64,000 bases of DNA from positions 62,001 to 126,000 of the forward strand of contig CAJQUN010000172.1 of NCBI GenBank assembly GCA_907163345.1, in the 5' to 3' direction. Source of the stretch: Haberlea rhodopensis. Its lineage: Eukaryota > Streptophyta > Magnoliopsida > Lamiales > Gesneriaceae. A program made the translations under genes and the position numbers. The notes under the pieces are model-generated. The model was not told the DNA's origin, searched no databases, and worked only from the letters and a program-made list of their open reading frames with translations. Below are positions 11,575-23,341 of the stretch, piece by piece (position 1 is the stretch's first letter; each line of letters opens with the position of its first letter).

Positions 11575-11880
11575 CAAGTTAGAATTTTACCCGAAAATAA
11601 TAAAACAAGACTTCAATGTTCTCGTCTTGCTTTACTTCAAGGGGGTGAGGTGATGTCATATGACATATTAGCTTTCTTGGGTTTTCCACACCGTCCAAAA
11701 TAAGTTGAATGGACTGTCATAGATGTGCCTCAGAAAATGAAACGTCGCACATCATTTGAAAATTTTGAGCGAGAAAAAAGAGCGGCAAAAACCCCCGAGC
11801 AGGTCAAGTTAGAATTTTACCCGAAGATAATAAAACAAGACTTCAATGTTCTCGTCTTGCTTTACTTCAAGGGGGTGAGG
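11575..11880 (+). repeat. Composite linker between array LTRs
   Basis: It joins UTR/PPT (11575-11650), a mini-LTR (11651-11689: LTR bases 1 to ~30 fused to an internal gggttttccac) and a second UTR/PPT (11690-11880). Junctions fall at short shared sequences: ggt (LTR to UTR), gggt (LTR start to LTR near-end) and tccac (LTR to UTR). The same junctions are seen in every unit, so one rearranged unit was formed first and then amplified. Confidence 0.9.
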
Positions 11881-14800
11881 TGATGTCATATGACATATTA
11901 GCTTTCTCGGGTAAAATCCCCTGCAAGAAGCCAAACAAACAGATATCGAAAAAAATATCCGAATAAGCAACATCCGAGCACAAATTAGCCGAACGCTATT
12001 AAACCCTGCTCGGTATAATGGTCACAGACTAGCAGAAGACCCGGTTGTAACCAACAAATTAACCGGCGGAGAAAAACATGCGGTAATGGGGTGCGGATTT
12101 CTCGGACACACTCGCCACATTAACACCACGATCAGGGGAGATCGTGTTCTAGCTTTCCCGCCAATTAAACACTGAAATTGGCCCTATAAATAGACGCTTA
12201 GAGTTTCATTAAGGGGGTGGGACTTTTTATGCAAAAGAGAATCCGAAGAGAGCATTATTTTGTCTATTCGGTCATCTCTTGTTATTTTTTCAGATATCCT
12301 TGTGTAATAATTTTTCACTTATATATATTGCGTCAAAAGTCCTGTAACAATTTCGATTGCTATTATTACAAATTATACTGGACTATGTCCCGTGGTTTTT
12401 CCTTCAATTCGAGGGTTTTCCACGTAAAAAATCTTGGTCAAGTTAGAATTTTACCCGAAAATAATAAAACAAGACTTCAATGTTCTCGTCTTGCTTTACT
12501 TCAAGGGGGGTGAGGTGATGTCATATGACATATTAGCTTTCTTGGGTTTTCCACACCGTCCAAAATAAGTTGAATGGACTGTCATAGATGTGCCTCAGAA
12601 AATGAAACGTCGCACATCATTTGAAAATTTTGAGCGAGAAAAAAGAGCGGCAAAAACCCCCGAGCAGGTCAAGTTAGAATTTTACCCGAAGATAATAAAA
12701 CAAGACTTCAATGTTCTCGTCTTGCTTTACTTCAAGGGGGTTAGGTGATGTCATATGACATATTAGCTTTCTCGGGTAAAATCCCCTGCAAGAAGCCAAA
12801 CAAACAGATACCGAAAAAAAATATCCGAATAAGCAACATCCGAGCACAAGGTAGCCGAACGCTATTAAACCCTGCTTGGTATAATGGTCACAGACTAGCA
12901 GAAGACCCGGTTGTAACCAACAAATTAACCGGCGGAGAAAAACATGCGGTAATGGGGTGCGGATTTCTCGGACACACTCGCCACATTAACACCACGATCA
13001 GGGGAGATCGTGTTCTAGCTTTCCCGCCAATTAAACACTGAAATTGGCCCTATAAATAGACGCTTAGAGTTTCATTAAGGGGGTGGGACTTTTTATGCAA
13101 AAGAGAATCCGAAGAGAGCATTATTTTGTCTATTCGGTCATCTCTTGTTATTTTTTCAGATATCCTTGTGTAATAATTTTTCACTTATATATATTGCGTC
13201 AAAAGTCCTGTAACAATTTCAATTGCTATTATTACAAATTATACTGGACTATGTCCCGTGGTTTTTCCTTCAATTCGAGGGTTTTCCACGTAAAAAATCT
13301 TGGTCAAGTTAGAATTTTACCCGAAAATAATAAAACAAGACTTCAATGTTCTCGTCTTGCTTTACTTCAAGGGGGTGAGGTGATGTCATATGACATATTA
13401 GCTTTCTTGGGTTTTCCACACCGTCCAAAATAAGTTGAATGGACTGTCATAGATGTGCCTCAGAAAATGAAACGTCGCACATCATTTGAAAATTTGAGCG
13501 AGAAAAAAGAGCGGCAAAAACCCCCGAGCAGGTCAAGTTAGAATTTTACCCGAAGATAATAAAACAAGACTTCAATGTTCTCGTCTTGCTTTACTTCAAG
13601 GGGGTGAGGTGATGTCATATGACATATTAGCTTTCTCGGGTAAAATCCCCTGCAAGAAGCCAAACAAACAGATATCGAAAAAAATATCCGAATAAGCAAC
13701 ATCCGAGCACAAATTAGCCGAACGCTATTAAACCCTGCTCGGTATAATGGTCACAGACTAGCAGAAGACCCGGTTGTAACCAACAAATTAACCGGCGGAG
13801 AAAAACATGCGGTAATGGGGTGCGGATTTCTCGGACACACTCGCCACATTAACACCACGATCAGGGGAGATCGTGTTCTAGCTTTCCCGCCAATTAAACA
13901 CTGAAATTGGCCCTATAAATAGACGCTTAGAGTTTCATTAAGGGGGTGGGACTTTTTATGCAAAAGAGAATCCGAAGAGAGCATTATTTTGTCTATTCGG
14001 TCATCTCTTGTTATTTTTTCAGATATCCTTGTGTAATAATTTTTCACTTATATATATTGCGTCAAAAGTCCTGTAACAATTTCGATTGCTATTATTACAA
14101 ATTATACTGGACTATGTCCCGTGGTTTTTCCTTCAATTCGAGGGTTTTCCACGTAAAAAATCTTGGTCAAGTTAGAATTTTACCCGAAAATAATAAAACA
14201 AGACTTCAATGTTCTCGTCTTGCTTTACTTCAAGGGGGTGAGGTGATGTCATATGACATATTAGCTTTCTTGGGTTTTCCACACCGTCCAAAATAAGTTG
14301 AATGGACTGTCATAGATGTGCCTCAGAAAATGAAACGTCGCACATCATTTGAAAATTTGTGCGAGAAAAAAGAGCGGCGAAAACCCCCGAGCAGGTCAAG
14401 TTAGAATTTTACCCGAAGATAATAAAACAAGACTTCAATGTTCTCGTCTTGCTTTACTTCAAGGGGGTTAGGTGATGTCATATGACATATTAGCTTTCTC
14501 GGGTAAAATCCCCTGCAAGAAGCCAAACAAACAGATACCGAAAAAAAATATCCGAATAAGCAACATCCGAGCACAAGGTAGCCGAACGCTATTAAACCCT
14601 GCTTGGTATAATGGTCACAGACTAGCAGAAGACCCGGTTGTAACCAACAAATTAACCGGCGGAGAAAAACATGCGGTAATGGGGTGCGGATTTCTCGGAC
14701 ACACTCGCCACATTAACACCACGATCAGGGGAGATCGTGTTCTAGCTTTCCCGCCAATTAAACACTGAAATTGGCCCTATAAATAGACGCTTAGAGTTTC

Positions 14801-17800
14801 ATTAAGGGGGTGGGACTTTTTATGCAAAAGAGAATCCGAAGAGAGCATTATTTTGTCTATTCGGTCATCTCTTGTTATTTTTTCAGATATCCTTGTGTAA
14901 TAATTTTTCACTTATATATATTGCGTCAAAAGTCCTGTAACAATTTCGATTGCTATTATTACAAATTATACTGGACTATGTCCCGTGGTTTTTCCTTCAA
15001 TTCGAGGGTTTTCCACGTAAAAAATCTTGGTCAAGTTAGAATTTTACCCGAAAATAATAAAACAAGACTTCAATGTTCTCGTCTTGCTTTACTTCAAGGG
15101 GGTGAGGTGATGTCATATGACATATTAGCTTTCTTGGGTTTTCCACACCGTCCAAAATAAGTTGAATGGACTGTCATAGATGTGCCTCAGAAAATGAAAC
15201 GTCGCACATCATTTGAAAATTTGAGCGAGAAAAAAGAGCGGCAAAAACCCCCGAGCAGGTCAAGTTAGAATTTTACCCGAAGATAATAAAACAAGACTTC
15301 AATGTTCTCGTCTTGCTTTACTTCAAGGGGGTGAGGTGATGTCATATGACATATTAGCTTTCTCGGGTAAAATCCCCTGCAAGAAGCCAAACAAACAGAT
15401 ATCGAAAAAAATATCCGAATAAGCAACATCCGAGCACAAATTAGCCGAACGCTATTAAACCCTGCTCGGTATAATGGTCACAGACTAGCAGAAGACCCGG
15501 TTGTAACCAACAAATTAACCGGCGGAGAAAAACATGCGGTAATGGGGTGCGGATTTCTCGGACACACTCGCCACAGTAACACCACGATCAGGGGAGATCG
15601 TATTCTAGCTTTCCCGCCAATTAAACACTGAAATTGGCCCTATAAATAGACGCTTAGAGTTTCATTAAGGGGGTGGGACTTTTTATGCAAAAGAGAATCC
15701 GAAGAGAGCATTATTTTGTCTATTCGGTCATCTCTTGTTATTTTTTCAGATATCCTTGTGTAATAATTTTTCACTTATATATATTGCGTCAAAAGTCCTG
15801 TAACAATTTCGATTGCTATTATTACAAATTATACTGGACTATGTCCCGTGGTTTTTCCTTCAATTCGAGGGTTTTCCACGTAAAAAATCTTGGTCAAGTT
15901 AGAATTTTACCCGAAAATAATAAAACAAGACTTCAATGTTCTCGTCTTGCTTTACTTCAAGGGGGTGAGGTGATGTCATATGACATATTAGCTTTCTTGG
16001 GTTTTCCACACCGTCCAAAATAAGTTGAATGGACTGTCATAGATGTGCCTCAGAAAATGAAACGTCGCACATCATTTGAAAATTTTGAGCGAGAAAAAAG
16101 AGCGGCAAAAACCCCCGAGCAGGTCAAGTTAGAATTTTACCCGAAGATAATAAAACAAGACTTCAATGTTCTCGTCTTGCTTTACTTCAAGGGGGTGAGG
16201 TGATGTCATATGACATATTAGCTTTCTCGGGTAAAATCCCCTGCAAGAAGCCAAACAAACAGATATCGAAAAAAATATCCGAATAAGCAACATCCGAGCA
16301 CAAGGTAGCCGAACGCTATTAAACCCTGCTCGGTATAATGGTCACAGACTAGCAGAAGACCCGGTTGTAACCAACAAATTAACCGGCGGAGAAAAACATG
16401 CGGTAATGGGGTGCGGATTTCTCGGACACACTCGCCACATTAACACCACGATCACGGGAGATTGTGTTCTAGCTTTCCCGCCAATTAAACACTGAAATTG
16501 GCCCTATAAATAGACGCTTAGAGTTTCATTAAGGGGGTGGGACTTTTTATGCAAAAGAGAATCCGAAGAGTGCATTATTTTGTCTATTCGGTCATCTCTT
16601 GTTATTTTTTCAGATATCCTTGTGTAATAATTTTTCACTTATATATATTGCGTCAAAAGTCCTGTAACAATTTCGATTGTTATTATTACAAATTATACTG
16701 GACTATGTCCCGTGGTTTTTCCTTCAATTCGAGGGTTTTCCACGTAAAAAATCTTGGTCAAGTTAGAATTTTACCCGAAAATAATAAAACAAGACTTCAA
16801 TGTTCTCGTCTTGCTTTACTTCAAGGGGGTGAGGTGATGTCATATGACATATTAGCTTTCTTGGGTTTTCCACACCGTCCAAAATAAGTTGAATGGACTG
16901 TCATAGATGTGCCTCAGAAAATGAAACGTCGCACATCATTTGAAAATTTGAGCGAGAAAAAAGAGCGGCGAAAACCCCCGAGCAGGTCAAGTTAGAATTT
17001 TACCCGAAGATAATAAAACAAGACTTCAATGTTCTCGTCTTGCTTTACTTCAAGGGGGTGAGGTGATGTCATATGACATATTAGCTTTCTCGGGTAAAAT
17101 CCCCTGCAAGAAGCCAAACAAACAGATATCGAAAAAAATATCCGAATAAGCAACATCCGAGCACAAGTTAGCCGAAAGCTATTAAACCCTGCTCGGTATA
17201 ATGGTCACAGACTAGCAGAAGACCCGGTTGTAACCAACAAATTAACCGGCGGAGAAAAACATGGGGTAATGGGGTGCGGATTTCTCGGACACACTCGCCA
17301 CATTAACACCACGATCACGGGAGATTGTGTTCTAGCTTTCCCGCAAATTAAACACTGAAATTGGCCCTATAAATAGACGCTTAGAGTTTCATTAAGGGGG
17401 TGGGACTTTTTATGCAAAAGAGAATCCGAAGAGAGCATTATTTTGTCTATTCGGTCATCTCTTGTTATTTTTTCAGATATCCTTGTGTAATAATTTTTCA
17501 CTTATATATATTGCGTCAAAAGTCCTGTAACAATTTCGATTGTTATTATTACAAATTATACTGGACTATGTCCCATGGTTTTTCCTTCAATTCGAGGGTT
17601 TTCCACGTAAAAAATCTTGGTCAAGTTAGAATTTTACCCGAAAATAATAAAACAAGACTTCAATGTTCTCGTCTTGCTTTACTTCAAGGGGGTGAGGTGA
17701 TGTCATATGACTTATTAGCTTTCTTGGGTTTTCCACACCGTCCAAAATAAGTTGAATGGACTGTCATAGATGTGCCTCAGAAAATGAAACGTCGCACATC

Positions 17801-20800
17801 ATTTGAAAATTTGAGCGAGAAAAAAGAGCGGCAAAAACCCCCGAGCAGGTCAAGTTAGAATTTTACCCGAAGATAATAAAACAAGACTTCAATGTTCTCG
17901 TCTTGCTTTACTTCAAGGGGGTGAGGTGATGTCATATGACATATTAGCTTTCTCGGGTAAAATCCCCTGCAAGAAGCCAAACAAACAGATATCGAAAAAA
18001 AATATCCGAATAAGCAACATCCGAGCACAAATTAGCCGAACGCTATTAAACCCTGCTCGGTATAATGGTCACAGACTAGCAGAAGACCCGGTTGTAACCA
18101 ACAAATTAACCGGCGGAGAAAAACATGCGGTAATGGGGTGCGGATTTCTCGGACACACTCGCCACATTAACACCACGATCAGGGGAGATCGTGTTCTAGC
18201 TTTCCCGCCAATTAAACACTGAAATTGGCCCTATAAATAGACGCTTAGAGTTTCATTAAGGGGGTGGGACTTTTTATGCAAAAGAGAATCCGAAGAGAGC
18301 ATTATTTTGTCTATTCGGTCATCTCTTGTTATTTTTTCAGATATCCTTGTGTAATAATTTTTCACTTATATATATTGCGTCAAAAGTCCTGTAACAATTT
18401 CGATTGCTATTATTACAAATTATACTGGACTATGTCCCGTGGTTTTTCCTTCAATTCGAGGGTTTTCCACGTAAAAAATCTTGGTCAAGTTAGAATTTTA
18501 CCCGAAAATAATAAAACAAGACTTCAATGTTCTCGTCTTGCTTTACTTCAAGGGGGTGAGGTGATGTCATATGACATATTAGCTTTCTTGGGTTTTCCAC
18601 ACCGTCCAAAATAAGTTGAATGGACTGTCATAGATGTGCCTCAGAAAATGAAACGTCGCACATCATTTGAAAATTTTGAGCGAGAAAAAAGAGCGGCAAA
18701 AACCCCCGAGCAGGTCAAGTTAGAATTTTACCCGAAGATAATAAAACAAGACTTCAATGTTCTCGTCTTGCTTTACTTCAAGGGGGTTAGGTGATGTCAT
18801 ATGACATATTAGCTTTCTCGGGTAAAATCCCCTGCAAGAAGCCAAACAAACAGATACCGAAAAAAAATATCCGAATAAGCAACATCCGAGCACAAGGTAG
18901 CCGAACGCTATTAAACCCTGCTTGGTATAATGGTCACAGACTAGCAGAAGACCCGGTTGTAACCAACAAATTAACCGGCGGAGAAAAACATGCGGTAATG
19001 GGGTGCGGATTTCTCGGACACACTCGCCACATTAACACCACGATCAGGGGAGATCGTGTTCTAGCTTTCCCGCCAATTAAACACTGAAATTGGCCCTATA
19101 AATAGACGCTTAGAGTTTCATTAAGGGGGTGGGACTTTTTATGCAAAAGAGAATCCGAAGAGAGCATTATTTTGTCTATTCGGTCATCTCTTGTTATTTT
19201 TTCAGATATCCTTGTGTAATAATTTTTCACTTATATATATTGCGTCAAAAGTCCTGTAACAATTTCAATTGCTATTATTACAAATTATACTGGACTATGT
19301 CCCGTGGTTTTTCCTTCAATTCGAGGGTTTTCCACGTAAAAAATCTTGGTCAAGTTAGAATTTTACCCGAAAATAATAAAACAAGACTTCAATGTTCTCG
19401 TCTTGCTTTACTTCAAGGGGGTGAGGTGATGTCATATGACATATTAGCTTTCTTGGGTTTTCCACACCGTCCAAAATAAGTTGAATGGACTGTCATAGAT
19501 GTGCCTCAGAAAATGAAACGTCGCACATCATTTGAAAATTTGAGCGAGAAAAAAGAGCGGCAAAAACCCCCGAGCAGGTCAAGTTAGAATTTTACCCGAA
19601 GATAATAAAACAAGACTTCAATGTTCTCGTCTTGCTTTACTTCAAGGGGGTGAGGTGATGTCATATGACATATTAGCTTTCTCGGGTAAAATCCCCTGCA
19701 AGAAGCCAAACAAACAGATATCGAAAAAAATATCCGAATAAGCAACATCCGAGCACAAGGTAGCCGAACGCTATTAAACCCTGCTCGGTATAATGGTCAC
19801 AGACTAGCAGAAGACCCGGTTGTAACCAACAAATTAACCGGCGGAGAAAAACATGCGGTAATGGGGTGCGGATTTCTCGGACACACTCGCCACATTAACA
19901 CCACGATCACGGGAGATTGTGTTCTAGCTTTCCCGCCAATTATACACTGAAATTGGCCCTATAAATAGACGCTTAGAGTTTCATTAAGGGGGTGGGACTT
20001 TTTATGCAAAAGAGAATCCGAAGAGAGCATTATTTTGTCTATTCGGTCATCTCTTGTTATTTTTCAGATATCCTTGTGTAATAATTTTTCACTTATATAT
20101 ATTGCGTCAAAAGTCCTGTAACAATTTCGATTGCTATTATTACAAATTATACTGGACTATGTCCCGTGGTTTTTCCTTCAATTCGAGGGTTTTCCACGTA
20201 AAAAATCTTGGTCAAGTTAGAATTTTACCCGAAAATAATAAAACAAGACTTCAATGTTCTCGTCTTGCTTTACTTCAAGGGGGTGAGGTGATGTCATATG
20301 ACATATTAGCTTTCTTGGGTTTTCCACACCGTCCAAAATAAGTTGAATGGACTGTCATAGATGTGCCTCAGAAAATGAAACGTCGCACATCATTTGAAAA
20401 TTTGAGCGAGAAAAAAGAGCGGCAAAAACCCCCGAGCAGGTCAAGTTAGAATTTTACCCGAAGATAATAAAACAAGACTTCAATGTTCTCGTCTTGCTTT
20501 ACTTCAAGGGGGTGAGGTGATGTCATATGACATATTAGCTTTCTCGGGTAAAATCCCCTGCAAGAAGCCAAACAAACAGATATCGAAAAAAATATCCGAA
20601 TAAGCAACATCCGAGCACAAGGTAGCCGAACGCTATTAAACCCTGCTCGGTATAATGGTCACAGACTAGCAGAAGACCCGGTTGTAACCAACAAATTAAC
20701 CGGCGGAGAAAAACATGCGGTAATGGGGTGCGGATTTCTCGGACACACTCGCCACATTAACACCACGATCAGGGGAGATCGTGTTCTAGCTTTCCCGCCA

Positions 20801-21381
20801 ATTAAACACTGAAATTGGCCCTATAAATAGACGCTTAGAGTTTCATTAAGGGGGTGGGACTTTTTATGCAAAAGAGAATCCGAAGAGAGCATTATTTTGT
20901 CTATTCGGTCATCTCTTGTTATTTTTTCAGATATCCTTGTGTAATAATTTTTCACTTATATATATTGCGTCAAAAGTCCTGTAGCAATTTCGATTGTTAT
21001 TATTACAAATTATACTGGACTATGTCCCGTGGTTTTTTCTTCAATTCGAGGGTTTTCCACGTAAAAAATCTTGGTCAAGTTAGAATTTTACCCGAAAATA
21101 ATAAAACAAGACTTCAATGTTCTCGTCTTGCTTTACTTCAAGGGGGTGAGGTGATGTCATATGACATATTAGCTTTCTTGGGTTTTCCACACCGTCCAAA
21201 ATAAGTTGAATGGACTGTCATAGATGTGCCTCAGAAAATGAAACGTCGCACATCATTTGAAAATTTTGAGCGAGAAAAAAGAGCGGCAAAAACCCCCGAG
21301 CAGGTCAAGTTAGAATTTTACCCGAAGATAATAAAACAAGACTTCAATGTTCTCGTCTTGATTTACTTCAAGGGGGTGAGG

Positions 21382-21996
21382 TGATGTCATATGACATATT
21401 AGCTTTCTCGGGTAAAATCCCCTGCAAGAAGCCAAACAAACAGATATCAAAAAAAATATCCGAATAAGCAACATCCGAGCACAAGGTAGCCGAACGCTAT
21501 TAAACCCTGCTCGGTATAATGGTCACAGACTAGCAAAAGACCCGGTTGTAACCAACATATTAACCGGCGGAGAAAAACATGCGGTAATGGGGTGCGGATT
21601 TCTCGGACACACTCGCCACATTAACACCACGATCAGGGGAGATCGTGTTCTAGCTTTCCCGCCAATTAAACACTGAAATTGGCCCTATAAATAGACGCTT
21701 AGAGTTTCATTAAGGGGGTGGGACTTTTTATGCAAAAGAGAATCCGAAGAGAGCATTATTTTGTCTATTCGGTCATCTCTTGTTATTTTTTCAGATATCC
21801 TTGTGTAATTTTTCACTTATATATATTGCGTCAAAAGTCCTGTAACAATTTCGATTGTTATTATTACAAATTATACTGGACTATGTCCCGTGGTTTTTCC
21901 TTCAATTCGAAGGTTTTCCACGTAAAAAATCTTGGTTTCTTTCTTTTATTTTTCGCATACATTTAAATCTACCGAACACGGAGAATAACATATCAC

Positions 21997-22000
<4 letters not shown>
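21382..22000 (+). mobile_element. Terminal, full-length LTR of the array
   Basis: This ~619-bp copy continues past the cttggt junction with ttctttcttttattt and ends near atcacatta. The length matches solo LTR J (621 bp). It marks the genuine 3' end of element C. Its end merges into a TA microsatellite, so the exact last base and the TSD cannot be set. Confidence 0.85.

Positions 22001-22044
<44 letters not shown>
21999..22044. repeat. (TA)n microsatellite, ~23 repeats
   Basis: An uninterrupted TA run lies between the array end and the LTR of element F. It hides the boundary of both. Confidence 0.95.
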
Positions 22045-22047
<3 letters not shown>

Positions 22048-22533
22048 AACAATGATTATTGTCATGTTTTTACGGAAGTTACAGGAGCTAAATGGACAGG
22101 AAAAATAACGCGCACACATAAATAGGGACACAAAGATTTACGTGGTTCGGCAAAACTCACCTACATCCACGAAGCACATACACTCCACTATATCAAATAT
22201 GAAGAGATTACAAGAGGAGTACAAAGTCACAACTCTTGGAGAATGAGCAAACTTGCTCAACTCAACTCAAACTCTCTCAATCACACTTTGTTTTCTATCA
22301 AAGCTTACTGAACTTTTGATTTGTGTTGTGATAGAAATGAGCACATTTCTTGACTATTTATAGGAGAAAAACATGGCGTAAAACCAAGAAAAATCTTGGT
22401 GTGAAATCATGAAAATCATGGTGTAAAATGATTACAATTTGGAATGTTCAAACTTGGGCAACTTGTGGACTTCAAAGTTGCTCCCAGTTGTAGACTTCAA
22501 ACTTGGTTGCTAAGTTGTCTCAAGTGGAGAACA
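22045..22533 (-). mobile_element. 3' LTR of element F
   Basis: It matches the right LTR across shared blocks (gtggttcggcaaaac, caactctcggag/caactcttggag, tgactatttatagg). It ends on the plus strand at gtggagaaca, next to the PPT ccaagtgggagatt (minus; 22534-22548). Minus-strand start TGTTCTCCACTTGAG. Confidence 0.85.
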
Positions 22534-22589
22534 ATCTCCCACTTGGAGACATGCATGCTACATCTGTGATCAGTGGTGTGCTCGATCTT

Positions 22590-23336
22590 GTCTTCATTCT
22601 TGAAGACCAACTGAAGCTGTAGATATCTTCTGCTTGTCAATGGTGGTTACCTTTGTTAACATATCCGCTGGATTGTTACTGCCTTGGATTTTCTCGACTT
22701 TCAATACACATTCCTCTAACATAGATATGATGAAGTGATAGCGTAATCCAATATGTTTTGTTCTTGAATGGAATGCTGAATTCTTTGCCAGATGAATCAC
22801 ACTCCGACTGTCACTATACAATACATTCTTTACTTGATTGAATCCCAATTATGTTAACAATCCTTCTAACCATATCATTTCCTTGTTAGCCTCAGTCACG
22901 GTATACTCAGCTTCTGTAGTTGATAAAACTGCAATCTTCTGTATCTGCGATATCCAACTAACTGATGTGTTTCCTATCGTGAAGACATAACCTGAAGTAC
23001 TTCTTCTACGATTGATTTCGCCAACAAAGTCTGCATCTACGTAGTCTTGGATTTCTGTTTCTCCCTTTCCAAAGACTAAATACTTGTCTTTAGTACCTCG
23101 TAGATACCTCATGATCCATTTCACCGCTTGCCAGTGGGTCTTTCTGGGATTTGCCATAAATCTGCTAAAAGCTCCCACTGCATGACCAATATCTGGTCTT
23201 GTACAGACCATGTCATACATAAGACTTCCAATGGCTGAGACAAAAGGACATGAGCCATGAAGTTTCTCTCCTCATCCGTCTTCAGCGGCTGATCATTGGA
23301 TAACTTGAAGTGACTGCCCAATGGCATACTCACTGC
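22590..23336 (-). pseudogene. Element F, 3' end of RT and RNase H
   Basis: Minus-strand frames carry the copia hallmark MYDMVCTRPDIGHAVG, then YVDADFVGEINRRRSTSGY (RNase H active-site region), LSTTEAEYTVTEANKEMIWL, SDSRSVIHLAKNSAFHSRTK and the terminal AD-x-LTK motif. A stop separates two pieces near 22849. Sequence before 23336 is interrupted by solo LTR G. Confidence 0.9.
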
Positions 23337-23341
23337 TTTAG

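Larger units (their letters stand above)
11016..22000 (+). repeat. Tandem array of LTR + 3'UTR units, 12 x ~864 bp plus a terminal LTR
   Basis: LTR starts (TGATGTCATATGACATATTA followed by tctcgggtaaaatcccc) lie at 11016, 11881, 12746, 13610, 14473, 15337, 16201, 17064, 17927, 18792, 19656, 20518 and 21382, giving periods of 862-865 bp. Each of the first twelve units is a 559-bp truncated LTR, 76 bp of UTR/PPT, a 39-bp mini-LTR, and ~191 bp of UTR/PPT. The thirteenth LTR is full length and carries the only complete U5 end. Units are close to identical but carry variant markers that recur at set distances. This is the amplified 3' end of element C, not a classical satellite. Confidence 0.97.

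Noticed and set aside
11353..21204. Repeated 116-codon ORF (MGLFMQKRIRR...) in the array
   Set aside because: It lies in LTR R/U5 sequence and crosses the artificial LTR/UTR junction. It has no family similarity I know, and its conservation follows from the young repeats.
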